Positions 33,138 to 42,378 of a stretch of DNA of 64,000 nucleotides are shown piece after piece (the first letter of the stretch is position 1; each line of letters opens with the position of its first letter). Both the position numbers and the translations under genes were made by a program. This DNA is from Thalassospira marina (GTDB taxonomy: Bacteria; Pseudomonadota; Alphaproteobacteria; Rhodospirillales; Thalassospiraceae): the NCBI RefSeq assembly GCF_002844375.1, contig NZ_CP024199.1, positions 3,326,001-3,390,000 of the forward strand, given 5' to 3'. The notes beneath the pieces were generated by a model. It saw only the letters and a program-made list of their open reading frames with translations. It was not told where the DNA came from and searched no databases.

Positions 33138-33466
33138 ATTCCAGCATCGATACCGACACCCTGATTGACGATATGCGTGCCTGGGGCGCGTCAGAGGACC
33201 AGATTTCGCAATGGCTTTCACAGCAGCAAAAACAGAACAGCGAATTCGCCGTGCGGCCCGAAAACTGGCCTGCGGTGGAACTGTTTTTGGTGGCTGCAAC
33301 CCAATGGCGGCTCGCGACCAATGGTGCGCCCTATGGGCTGGATTATGCCGGGGTCGAACTGGCGGCCCGGTGGGCGGAATTGAAAATCACGCCCGAGCTG
33401 TTCGCCGATTTGCGAATTATGGAACAGGCGGCAATCGCCAAATTTGCCGAGTTGCGTGCGAGGTAG
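33098..33466 (+). CDS. Tail assembly chaperone, frameshift extension (DUF1799, lambda T analogue)
   Basis: Entered by -1 frameshift from the preceding gene. 122 residues with the DUF1799 pattern (MRAWGASEDQISQW, then PENWPAVELFLVAATQWR and GLDYAGVEL). Fusion product: 112 + 122 = 234 residues. In lambda the equivalent GT protein recruits the tape measure. The internal ATG at 33173 has little ribosome-site support, so independent translation seems less likely. Confidence 0.88.
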   Translation: MIGAARQWAAGEQHSSIDTDTLIDDMRAWGASEDQISQWLSQQQKQNSEFAVRPENWPAVELFLVAATQWRLATNGAPYGLDYAGVELAARWAELKITPELFADLRIMEQAAIAKFAELRAR

Positions 33467-33469
33467 GTC

Positions 33470-36307
33470 ATGAGTGATCTGATCATCACCGCACGTTTGC
33501 GCGCCGATTCCAGGGGGTTTGTGGGTGATCTGCGCCTGTCGCGTGCGGAGCTTGACCGTTTGAGGGACAGTTCCGGTCGCGCCGGGCGGGGCTTTGACCA
33601 TTTGTCAGCGCAGACCAGCAATGTGACGGGCATGTTTTTGAACATGCGCAATGCGGTTGCAACGCTGGGTCTTGGCCTTTTGGTGCGCCAAATTTACCAG
33701 ACCGGCAACGCCTTTGAGGGCTATGAAAGCACCCTGCTATCGGTTGCAGGCACACATGAAAAAGCCGCTGCCGAGATGAATTATGTGCGAACCCAGGCTG
33801 ACCGGCTGGGTCTCGCGCTTCAATCCACCACCGACCAATATAGCCAGGTTGCAGCAGCGGCCAAAGGCACTGTGCTGCAGGGCCAACCGGCGCGGGATAT
33901 TTTTGAAGCGGTGTCGGAAGCGATGGTGGTGCTTAATAAATCATCTGCCGATACCCAGGGCGCGCTAACCGCAATCACGCAGGTCATGAGTAAAGGCACC
34001 GTTCAGGCCGAAGAGTTGCGCGGCCAACTGGGCGAGCGCATTCCCGGAGCGTTTCAGATTGCCGCGCGGGCGATGAATGTCTCGACGCAGGAACTGGGCA
34101 AGATGCTGGAACTCGGTCAGGTGACGGCGGAAGACTTCCTGCCGAAATTTGCTGCCGAGTTGCGCAAGACCTATGGCGAGGCTTTGCCATCAGCGACACG
34201 ACGTGCGAGCTCCGAATGGAACCGCATGATGAATGTCATCACGGACAGCGCCAATACCGCCTACACATCGGGTTTTGGGGAGACACTCGCAACCGAAATC
34301 CGCGAGATTACGGATCTTCTGAAAAGCCCGGAGATCGAGCAGGCTGCTGTCAGTTTTGGTGAACTGCTGGCACAGGGCACCGCGCTGGCCAGCGATGGTT
34401 TGCAGTTCGTAATTCAAAACGGGCATGAGGTTTTATCCGTTCTGGCCGGTATCGCAGCTGTCAAAACCGCATCAACCCTGATCAGCATTGGGGGTGCGGC
34501 TTTACGGGCAGCGGCAGGGCTGGCCGCGTTTGCTTTTACGCCGGTCGGGGCGATCGCGATTGCGCTGGGGGTTGCAACGGCGGCTGTTGTCGCCTTTGGC
34601 GATGAGACGGTCAAGATTAACGGCAAGACCGCCACCGTGACCGATTACGTAGTTGCTGCGTGGGAGATGACGCGCGATGCCGTGGTGGCCGGTTATGGCT
34701 GGATGGCCGACGCCAGCGCGACCGCCTGGCAGGCGGCGGAGGACTATGCCAGTGGCGGCTGGTCACAAAAACTTGGCAATCTGTGGATTAAAATTGCCGA
34801 AATTGCCAAGAGCAATATCAACGCCATGATCGGGGCCTTTGTCAGTGTCGGCGACATTGGCAGCCTGCTGGTTGACGACCTGTATCTGAATTTCAAATGG
34901 CTGTTTGACGCCATTGGCAAATATTACACATGGCTGGTGGAAACCGCTGGTCAGGTCGCCGACAAGATTGGCGAATTTTTTGGCAAGACAACCGAATTTG
35001 CCAAGGAAGCCCTTAAGGAAATCGGTGTTGCCGCTGCCGAGGAGCTGGGACGCGCAGACCTTGGCGAGAAGATCAACAGGGCCGTTGAGGGCAATTTCAA
35101 CCGCGACTGGCTGGCAGATGCCTGGAAAGCGAGCGCCGATCTGGCAACACCCGTGATCGATGACGTAGCGAGCCGTGCTGCCCAGCGTTATCAGAAACGC
35201 ATTGCTGAAACAAAACCTGCCCCCGTTACCAAGCCAGAGCCCGGTGCCGGCATTGAGAACAATCCGGGAGGCGGGAACACCGCGCCGGTCATCACCGCCC
35301 AGCAGCAAACCGCGCACGCCAATGCGATCAAGCGTATCAAGCAGGGTTATCTGGATTTGTTGTCGCCCCAGGAGCGCAACATTGAAGCTGCGAAGCAGTG
35401 GTACGAAGAAGCCCTCAAGGGGCTTGATGCCAACCAGAAAGGCTATGCCGAATTCAAGGCGGAAGCCGACGAGGTTTACCAGTACCTGATCGAACAGGGC
35501 TCGACCGACTGGCAGGCGGGGTTAAAGCGGGGCCTGCGCGAGATCGGCGAAGAAGCCAGCGATATGGCCAGCCAGACCGAACGCGCTTTGACAAATTTCA
35601 ACCGGGCGGGAGAAAACGCCTTTGTCGGCCTGACGCGCGGCACCAAAACCTTCTCGCAGGCCTTTGGCGACATGGCTGACAGCATTATCAATGACATTTT
35701 GCGCATGATCTACCAGCAGCAAATTGCCAAGCCGATTGCCGGTTTTGCCAGTGATTTTCTGACCAGTTTTATTGGTGGTTTCAGCTTTGGCGGTACGACG
35801 AATTTCGACAGCACATCTGCACATTACAATGGTGGTCGCACCGGGGTGAATACATCGGCGATCGGGTCTTTCCATTCCGGCGGCATGGCACGTAATGGCG
35901 GGGAAAACCCGCGTATGCTGCCCCATAGCCTGTTTGACAATGCCCCGCGTTTTCATACTGGCCGTATTCCCGGCCTGAAACCGGGCGAGCTTGCAGCGGT
36001 GCTTAAAGACGACGAGGAAGTCCTGACTGCGGACAATCCGCGGCACATTTTCAATGCTGGCCGGAGCGGCTCAATCGGCGGAAATACCGGCATGATTATG
36101 CTGGAACCGAAATTCGAGGTCACGCTTGAAAACCAGACCGGGCAGGAGATGGCGCAGCCGACGGTGGAAAGCCGAGGCACGAAGAATGGTGCGCAGCAGC
36201 TTTATATCCTGCTGAAACCGATGATCGCCAATGACATTGCCAATGGCTCGCTCGGCAAGCAAATCGGCTCGCAATTCAATACCTCTCAATCATTGATCAA
36301 CAGGTGA
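33470..36307 (+). CDS. Tail tape measure protein
   Basis: 945 residues, predicting a tail of about 140 nm by the 0.15 nm per residue rule. N-terminal tape-measure domain (STTDQYSQVAAAAKG, LRGQLGERIPGAFQIAARAMN), hydrophobic stretch at about 320-370 (ISIGGAALRAAAGLAAFAF), coiled segments, and a C-terminal lambda-H-like part (FADMADSIINDILRMIYQQQ-type, GFSFGG). It starts 3 bases after the chaperone stop. Confidence 0.93.
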   Translation: MSDLIITARLRADSRGFVGDLRLSRAELDRLRDSSGRAGRGFDHLSAQTSNVTGMFLNMRNAVATLGLGLLVRQIYQTGNAFEGYESTLLSVAGTHEKAAAEMNYVRTQADRLGLALQSTTDQYSQVAAAAKGTVLQGQPARDIFEAVSEAMVVLNKSSADTQGALTAITQVMSKGTVQAEELRGQLGERIPGAFQIAARAMNVSTQELGKMLELGQVTAEDFLPKFAAELRKTYGEALPSATRRASSEWNRMMNVITDSANTAYTSGFGETLATEIREITDLLKSPEIEQAAVSFGELLAQGTALASDGLQFVIQNGHEVLSVLAGIAAVKTASTLISIGGAALRAAAGLAAFAFTPVGAIAIALGVATAAVVAFGDETVKINGKTATVTDYVVAAWEMTRDAVVAGYGWMADASATAWQAAEDYASGGWSQKLGNLWIKIAEIAKSNINAMIGAFVSVGDIGSLLVDDLYLNFKWLFDAIGKYYTWLVETAGQVADKIGEFFGKTTEFAKEALKEIGVAAAEELGRADLGEKINRAVEGNFNRDWLADAWKASADLATPVIDDVASRAAQRYQKRIAETKPAPVTKPEPGAGIENNPGGGNTAPVITAQQQTAHANAIKRIKQGYLDLLSPQERNIEAAKQWYEEALKGLDANQKGYAEFKAEADEVYQYLIEQGSTDWQAGLKRGLREIGEEASDMASQTERALTNFNRAGENAFVGLTRGTKTFSQAFGDMADSIINDILRMIYQQQIAKPIAGFASDFLTSFIGGFSFGGTTNFDSTSAHYNGGRTGVNTSAIGSFHSGGMARNGGENPRMLPHSLFDNAPRFHTGRIPGLKPGELAAVLKDDEEVLTADNPRHIFNAGRSGSIGGNTGMIMLEPKFEVTLENQTGQEMAQPTVESRGTKNGAQQLYILLKPMIANDIANGSLGKQIGSQFNTSQSLINR

Positions 36308-36310
36308 GAC

Positions 36311-36679
36311 ATGGTTGAAAGCTATCCCGCATCTCTTCCATCCGACCCGCTGATCAATGGCTATCGCGAAAGCTGGGTTTCCAACTTTTTTGAAAGCAGT
36401 ACGGATAGCGGTAAGCCGCGCCGCATGAAGCGGTACACAAAACCGCCTCGCCAGTCTTTGACCGTGACGGTACCGATGAAACGCAGCGAGGTTGCGATTT
36501 TTGAGACGTGGTTTTGGGAGACGCTGGAGGGTGGGCTGTTGCCGTTTTCTTTCCTTCATCCGCGCCGCAACACGCTGCTGACCTTCTGGTTTCGCAAGGA
36601 TGCCAACCCTGATCCCAAACCGGTCAAAAACGGCCAGGAATGGGAAGTGACATATGAGCTGGAGTTTGAACGTGGTTGA
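36311..36679 (+). CDS. Minor tail protein, unknown family
   Basis: 122 residues, small beta-rich protein (YPASLPSDPLINGYRESW, then ETWFWETLEGGLLPFSFLHP). Located just after the tape measure like lambda M, and probably part of the distal tail tip. Overlaps the next start by 8 bases. Confidence 0.72.
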   Translation: MVESYPASLPSDPLINGYRESWVSNFFESSTDSGKPRRMKRYTKPPRQSLTVTVPMKRSEVAIFETWFWETLEGGLLPFSFLHPRRNTLLTFWFRKDANPDPKPVKNGQEWEVTYELEFERG

Positions 36680-37184
36680 GAAAATTGGTCGTTTAAGCCC
36701 GGAAGCCACCAAGGCCGTGCAACAGCAGGAGATTGACGAGGTTTTCCTGACCGCGCTTGACATTTCGCATCCCGAAATGGCCGAGACCCTGCATGTGATC
36801 AACAACACCGAGGATCTCGAACGTCTTGGCAAAACCTATGTTGCCTTGCCGTTTGATTTGAACCTGCCCGATGAAACGGCGGATGAAATGCCGCGCATCG
36901 ATCTGGCGATGTCAAATTTTCCCGATGATAACGGGCAAACCCCGATTGCGGACGCGATTGAAACCATGTCGGTTTCACCCCTGTTTTCCCTGTCGGTCTT
37001 TTCGGCTGCACGCCCCGATGTGACCGAATATGGCCCCATCACGCTGGAGCTTGAGCAAGCCAGTTATGACCAGGGCGAGATCAAGGGCACCCTTGTGATG
37101 GACCCGCATATGACCCGCGAACCGCATCCCAAAGACAGTTGGGATGCCTCGATTGCACCCAACATTTTCACGAGAAAGGTCTGA
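36672..37184 (+). CDS. DUF1833 minor tail protein (lambda L analogue)
   Basis: 170 residues from GTG 36672 (GGAG with 7-base spacing); ATG 36654 would add six residues. The pattern FLTALDISHPEMAETLHVINNTED, then LELEQASYDQGEIKGTLVM, fits DUF1833. Part of the tail tip complex. Confidence 0.85.
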   Translation: MVEKIGRLSPEATKAVQQQEIDEVFLTALDISHPEMAETLHVINNTEDLERLGKTYVALPFDLNLPDETADEMPRIDLAMSNFPDDNGQTPIADAIETMSVSPLFSLSVFSAARPDVTEYGPITLELEQASYDQGEIKGTLVMDPHMTREPHPKDSWDASIAPNIFTRKV

Positions 37185-37186
37185 TC

Positions 37187-37603
37187 ATGATTGTCGGGAT
37201 CAGCCCCTGGGCAAGGAAATATGTCGGCATTCCCTTTGCCAAACGCGGACGGGGTTTTGACGGGGTGGATTGTTATGGGTTGCACTGGTTGATTGAAAAA
37301 ACCGAGGCTGGGAATGAATTGCCCCTGCTTGATTACGCCTTCGAGCCGCGCGATGTGCGCGGCATTTCCCGGTTGTTTGCCGGGGAAATGCCGCTCTGGC
37401 ACAAGCTCGATGCGCCGAAAGATCGCTGTGTGGTGATGTTGTTGACCGGCGGTGTGCCTTCGCATGTCGCGGTGGTTTGCGGCGACGGCCTGATCATTCA
37501 TGCCGATGATGACGCCGGTAGGGTCATTTGTGAGCGTCTGGCCGCCCCGGCATGGCCGGAAAGCCGCATTGAGGGGTTTTATGCCTTTGAAGGAGGGGCG
37601 TGA
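37187..37603 (+). CDS. NlpC/P60-type tail peptidase (lambda K analogue)
   Basis: 138 residues. ARKYVGIPFAKRGRGFDGVDCYGL carries the catalytic Cys29, and GGVPSHVAVV carries His93; a later HADD may supply the third residue. Tail-tip cell-wall hydrolase for entry. Its stop almost abuts an inverted lipoprotein gene. Confidence 0.88.
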   Translation: MIVGISPWARKYVGIPFAKRGRGFDGVDCYGLHWLIEKTEAGNELPLLDYAFEPRDVRGISRLFAGEMPLWHKLDAPKDRCVVMLLTGGVPSHVAVVCGDGLIIHADDDAGRVICERLAAPAWPESRIEGFYAFEGGA

Positions 37604-37608
37604 TGGGG

Positions 37609-37953
37609 TCAGGACTTTTGTGCGCAGCCTACTGCCCAAGCATAATCACGATCAATGATGCTCTCAATTTTGTGCCACATCTCGATTTTGGTGCTATTTG
37701 GCGTGACCTGCGTAAATTGAGCAACTCCATACCAAGTGCCGTTAGTCGCGTAAACGTGCTCCGCAACCTTGCGTTCTGTGTAAATGTGGCCACGGCCACC
37801 ATACATGTACGGCGTATAACACCTGAAAACATCCTGGTAGTTACCATCGACAATTGTTGTTCGGTGATAAGAGCTTGCCTTCAAATCTTGAAGGCTATTT
37901 GCCCCGCAGGCCGTCAACATCAAAAGGCACATAACAGTAATCAAACTTCGCAT
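37609..37953 (-). CDS. Small lipoprotein moron between tail genes
   Basis: 114 residues with a clear type II signal: MRSLITVMCLLMLTAC, lipobox Cys16 followed by GANS. The mature part (DVFRCYTPYMYGGRGHIY, then WYGVAQFTQVTP) has no family I know. It is on the opposite strand inside the tail operon, with lower GC than its neighbours. Lipoproteins next to the J gene in other phages (lambda Cor-type location) block re-infection, so superinfection exclusion is a reasonable guess. Confidence 0.75.
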   Translation of the reverse strand: MRSLITVMCLLMLTACGANSLQDLKASSYHRTTIVDGNYQDVFRCYTPYMYGGRGHIYTERKVAEHVYATNGTWYGVAQFTQVTPNSTKIEMWHKIESIIDRDYAWAVGCAQKS

Positions 37954-38011
37954 TTCAACGCCCCTTTTTTGAATTTGTTGTCAAAGACTATTCAGGGTTG
38001 CGAGGGCTGTC

Positions 38012-41000
38012 ATGTCTAAAATCCCCGAGCAGATGAACAACCTGCAAAATCAGACTATTCGCGTTCTTGCGAGCAAATCTGTTTTTAATCCGATGCCAGT
38101 CGAGCATGTCTTGCCAGCACAGGGCAAAACCATTGCCGAGATGCTGTGCGAGATGCGCCAACGTGGTGAGATTGATGAACTCTTAATCGATGACCAGGCA
38201 CGTCCGCTCGGTGGGCTTGACGTGCAGGTCTGGCTCGGCGACTGGAATATTTCATCGGCGCAAATGCTGATCCCCGCCGAGCTGTGGTATCGTGTGCGGG
38301 TTAAGCCGGGCATGTCGCTGGCTGTGACCTTGCGGCCCGGCAAAGGCGGTGGTGGCAAGAGTCCGGTACGCATCTTACTAACCATCGTCGTGATCGCGGT
38401 TTCGATTTACACAGGTGGCGCAACTGCTGGATGGGCCGCAGGAGCAGGTTATGGCCCTGCTGCCTCTGCCGCCATTGGTGCTGCTGCCGGTGCCGCCGTC
38501 ACAGCTGTTGGCAATATCCTGATCAATTCGATTGCACCACCCCCGACCGCCAATATTTCGGCGGCACGCGGTGATTTCAGCCGCAATACGGAAAGTCCCA
38601 CATGGTCGCTGGATGGCGTTGCCAACGACCCCGATCCCTATGGCCCGATCCCGCAGCTTTTTGGCATCAAGCGCATCACGCCGCCGCGCGTGACGGAGTT
38701 TTTTACCGAAAATGTCGGCGATGATGTTTATGCCCGCGTCACGCTGGGCTGCGGCTATGGACCAATGCGGTTTTCCGAGCCGCGTTTTGGCACCACCCCG
38801 GTGGCGAATTTTGAAAATGTCGAGCTTGAATATCGTGAAGGCTGGATGGAGGATGCGCCATCAACCCTGTTTGCCGATCAGCCGCAGACCGACAATTATA
38901 ACATTCGCATCACCAACCAGAGCCCGGTGATTGTCGAGAGCCGCGAGGCCGACGAACTGGTGATTGACTATGCCTGCACCGGGCTGGTCTATTTTGACGA
39001 CAACGGTAATCGCCAGAACCGCACGGTCGAAGCCAAGATCGACATCAAGCGCCTTGATGTCGATGAGGAATATGTCTCTGCCCCCAGTTCGGCGGCCCCC
39101 ACGGAAGCGAGCAGCTTTCTCACCCGTGTTTTCGTGCCCGCTGGTGAACGCTGGGCGGTTTACCGCACCGACTACCCGGTGAACGGTCCCGTTACGATCA
39201 CACTTTTTTCGCGCGCAGGCTCTTATTTCGGCTCTCACCCGTTAGCGGGTTATCAGTATCAGGTCTATGTGCGTACCTACGATCCGGATCGCAATGATCT
39301 GGTGGGGGTCATATTTCCCTCAAGTTTTATCATGGTCTGGCAAAGCAGCCAGATTGCCCCCGGCGGGTCGCAGACCCATACGATCACCCCTCCCGTCGGG
39401 AAACGTCTCGAAATAGCCGTGCATCTTGGCACCTATTGGGTGACGGTGCCACGGGGCACACCTTCGAAATGGATACCGAACAATTTCCCCGCGTCTGATC
39501 CCGACTGGATGATGTATGACGATCCCGAGATCAGCTATATGACGTCGGCGCCCAACATTGAACGCATCAGCCTGTCGATGACGGCGGCCAGTGAGAATTC
39601 GGTGCGCCGGTCGGTACGGATACCACTGCCGTCGCACGGGCGGTACGCGATCCGCACAAGGCGGTTAACGGCTGATAGCGACAGCCCGCGTGTCCGCGAT
39701 GATCTGTATATCACGGCGGTGAAAAACATCCTCCACAAACCGCCAATCAGCAAAAAGGGCATTGCCACCATCAGCTTTCGCGCCAAGGCGGGGGATCAGC
39801 TTCAGGGGCTGCTGGATCGTTTCAGTGTCAGGGCGTCGCGCTTGCTCCCGGTTTATGACCGCGACACACAAACATGGGACTGGAAGGAAACCAAAAACCC
39901 GGCATGGGCAGCACTCTGGTGCCTGATGGGTGAAGCGGTGGCCCAGCCTTGCGGGGTCGAAAAGATCGACCTGCCGATGTGGCTGGGCCTGGCCGATTTT
40001 TGTGCCCGCAAGCCCCCGCATAGCGATCTGCCCGATGCCATCGACCCGGAATCGGAAGACACCGCCTATTTTCGCTATTGCGGCTATTTCCGGGATCGTC
40101 GGGCGGCAACAAGGCGCGCCCAGGACATACTGTCGTCGTGTCGGGCACAACTGGTAATGATTGCCGGGAAATATTCCGTGGTGTGGGAAGACCCGGAGCC
40201 GGTGCGCGTTTCCTATCTTGGCCCGGAAAACTGCCAATCACTGACCCGCAAACGCACCTTTGTTAATTTGCCGCATGGCTTGCGGGTGCAATGGCGCGAC
40301 ATGGCCGAAAACGACCGTGAACTGATTGTCTATCGCGATGGCTTTGACGCCAATAACTCAACTCTGTTTGAAGTCCTTCAGCTTGAAGGCTGTGACGGCG
40401 ATGACATGGCCTGGCGCGAAGGCCGTTACTGGTTTGCGGTTGCCCGGTTGCGGCAAAAAACCACCACCGCGATTGTTGGCCACGAGCATTTGCGCTTTGG
40501 TCTGGGCAGTATGGTTGGTGTCAGCCACCCGGTGCCCAAAATCGGGGTGGCCAGTGGGCGCATTAAAGCGGTTTCCCATGATGAAATGGGGAACGTGACC
40601 TCCGTAACGCTCGATCAGCCCGTACCCTTTGACGGGGAGCATGATTATTGCGTTCGCATGTGGCTGGCCAAGGGCGGCACGGCATATAGCACCGTCACGC
40701 ATGAAACCGGTGAATATGTCACACTCACGCTCGATAACCCGGTCGCCCCGCGCGATTTTGCAGATCCCGAAAGTGCTCCGGTCGCGGGCAATTACTTTCA
40801 GTTCGGCATTGTCGGTTACGAACTGCGCGACATGCTGGTCAAGAATATCGCCCGGCATGATGATTTTCATGCGCTGGTCGAACTGGTGGACGCCGCCCCC
40901 GAAATCCACCTTGCCGATCAGGTCGTGATCCCTGACACCGTGCAACCACCGCAATCAGGCGACATTTCGCCCCCGGCGGCGGTGATTGACCTTTCCGTAA

Positions 41001-42376
41001 GCGAAAAGGTCGTGCGGCTGGGCAATGTCACCCAAAGCAGCCTGGTCGTTTCATGGCGTCCCGCCGAGGGCCGTCTGGTCTCAAGCTATCAGGTTTATTA
41101 TGCTCTGAAGGATGAAAGCCCGATCTTTTACGCCCCGGTTACGACAGCCAAAATAACCATCCCGGTCGAGCTTCAGGGCAAACAATATCAGGTTTGGGTG
41201 GTGGCGGTGTCACCATCCGGCAACCGGCTGTCGATCAATGAGAGTGCCAGCGAAACCCTGTTTGTCTCGGGCCAGCTTCCCAAACCGGCAACGCCATCGA
41301 ATGTGCGGCTGGCCTTTGCCAATGGCTCGGCCACGATCAGCGTCGATCCGCAAAATGATGCCGATCTGTTTGAGTTGACGATTGCCACACCGGTTTCCGC
41401 CGGGGCCTCGCTGGGCGGTAGCCTTGCCGCCTCGCAAACCGTGCAATTTGCCGGTACGACAGCGACCGTGCCAGTGCCGCTGGCAGGCACGTATCATTTC
41501 ACCCTGCGCGCGGTGAATTTTCAGGGCACTGCATCGGATGCCATTGATCGCAGCCTGACGCAAAACCGTGCCTGGGCACGCAATGCGGTGGCCAGCTTCC
41601 CGGTTTCAACCGACGGCGGAGCCTTCACCGGCTCGATTGGCCGTACCGATAGCAACCAAATCCGCCGCCCGTCGATTGTTGGCACCGCCTGGTCAATCCC
41701 GGATGGCTCCAACGACATCGAGGTCTTTAACGGCATGTGGGATTTAAAGGAAGTTTCCCCTTCTGATCTCGCCAGTCTGCCCCCGGCATGGTTTGTCGGC
41801 CCGCGCCTGACGGAAGCCGCCGAATGGCAATCCGACATTATCGATTTCGGCGAGGATTTGACGGGCGTCTGGTGGTCTGATCAAAAAGCGGAGATCGTTG
41901 ATTTTAGCGGGGTCATCAACTGGGCCGACGTACCGCCCGCCGTCCTGGCCACCCGCAGCCCGTCCGTGCTCAAACCTGACAACGCCACCATTGGTGTGGT
42001 GCTGGAACTGGGCATGGAGCCGGATTTAAGCGATGCCCGGCCCGTCATCGGTCATTTTGAAGGCACGGCGCGCTATGGCCACATTCGGGTCTCAACCCGC
42101 TCTCAAAGCTGGGTGGTCGAGGCCTATGCCTCTGACATGACCATCCATTGTGATGCACCCGACGAGGTTGATGCAGGCAGCGGTATCATCGCCCTCGATG
42201 ACATGCCCCAGGACGTCAGTTTTGCCCGCAAATTCGCCGTCGTGCCCACCGTTGTGGTGGTGGCCGAAGAAGACGGCACGGCAAAACTGATCAGTAATTC
42301 AGTCACCAAAACAGGTTTTCAGGTCAGCGGTGTAACCGGCACCCGCTTTACCTGGCATGCGCAAGGAGTGGTTTAA
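38012..42376 (+). CDS. J-like tail tip / host specificity protein
   Basis: 1454 residues. N-terminal part resembles fused tail assembly domains with a glycine/alanine-rich hydrophobic stretch at about 120-175 (WAAGAGYGPAASAAIGAAAG), as usual for J-like proteins of Mu-like siphoviruses. The middle carries phage tail domains (FWKETKNPAWAALWCLMGEA-type, ARRAQDILSSCRAQL). From about 990 on, fibronectin type III-like repeats (SSYQVYYALKDESP). Binds the host receptor. Confidence 0.9.
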   Translation: MSKIPEQMNNLQNQTIRVLASKSVFNPMPVEHVLPAQGKTIAEMLCEMRQRGEIDELLIDDQARPLGGLDVQVWLGDWNISSAQMLIPAELWYRVRVKPGMSLAVTLRPGKGGGGKSPVRILLTIVVIAVSIYTGGATAGWAAGAGYGPAASAAIGAAAGAAVTAVGNILINSIAPPPTANISAARGDFSRNTESPTWSLDGVANDPDPYGPIPQLFGIKRITPPRVTEFFTENVGDDVYARVTLGCGYGPMRFSEPRFGTTPVANFENVELEYREGWMEDAPSTLFADQPQTDNYNIRITNQSPVIVESREADELVIDYACTGLVYFDDNGNRQNRTVEAKIDIKRLDVDEEYVSAPSSAAPTEASSFLTRVFVPAGERWAVYRTDYPVNGPVTITLFSRAGSYFGSHPLAGYQYQVYVRTYDPDRNDLVGVIFPSSFIMVWQSSQIAPGGSQTHTITPPVGKRLEIAVHLGTYWVTVPRGTPSKWIPNNFPASDPDWMMYDDPEISYMTSAPNIERISLSMTAASENSVRRSVRIPLPSHGRYAIRTRRLTADSDSPRVRDDLYITAVKNILHKPPISKKGIATISFRAKAGDQLQGLLDRFSVRASRLLPVYDRDTQTWDWKETKNPAWAALWCLMGEAVAQPCGVEKIDLPMWLGLADFCARKPPHSDLPDAIDPESEDTAYFRYCGYFRDRRAATRRAQDILSSCRAQLVMIAGKYSVVWEDPEPVRVSYLGPENCQSLTRKRTFVNLPHGLRVQWRDMAENDRELIVYRDGFDANNSTLFEVLQLEGCDGDDMAWREGRYWFAVARLRQKTTTAIVGHEHLRFGLGSMVGVSHPVPKIGVASGRIKAVSHDEMGNVTSVTLDQPVPFDGEHDYCVRMWLAKGGTAYSTVTHETGEYVTLTLDNPVAPRDFADPESAPVAGNYFQFGIVGYELRDMLVKNIARHDDFHALVELVDAAPEIHLADQVVIPDTVQPPQSGDISPPAAVIDLSVSEKVVRLGNVTQSSLVVSWRPAEGRLVSSYQVYYALKDESPIFYAPVTTAKITIPVELQGKQYQVWVVAVSPSGNRLSINESASETLFVSGQLPKPATPSNVRLAFANGSATISVDPQNDADLFELTIATPVSAGASLGGSLAASQTVQFAGTTATVPVPLAGTYHFTLRAVNFQGTASDAIDRSLTQNRAWARNAVASFPVSTDGGAFTGSIGRTDSNQIRRPSIVGTAWSIPDGSNDIEVFNGMWDLKEVSPSDLASLPPAWFVGPRLTEAAEWQSDIIDFGEDLTGVWWSDQKAEIVDFSGVINWADVPPAVLATRSPSVLKPDNATIGVVLELGMEPDLSDARPVIGHFEGTARYGHIRVSTRSQSWVVEAYASDMTIHCDAPDEVDAGSGIIALDDMPQDVSFARKFAVVPTVVVVAEEDGTAKLISNSVTKTGFQVSGVTGTRFTWHAQGVV

Positions 42377-42378
42377 CA

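Noticed and set aside
31762..36307. Myovirus (Mu-type contractile) tail
   Set aside because: No sheath or baseplate genes are present; the tube, frameshifted chaperones, tape measure, NlpC/P60 and J-like protein indicate a siphovirus tail.
36290..36832. 180-codon minus-strand frame over minor tail genes
   Set aside because: Shadow frame over coupled tail genes with no ribosome site or family signature.
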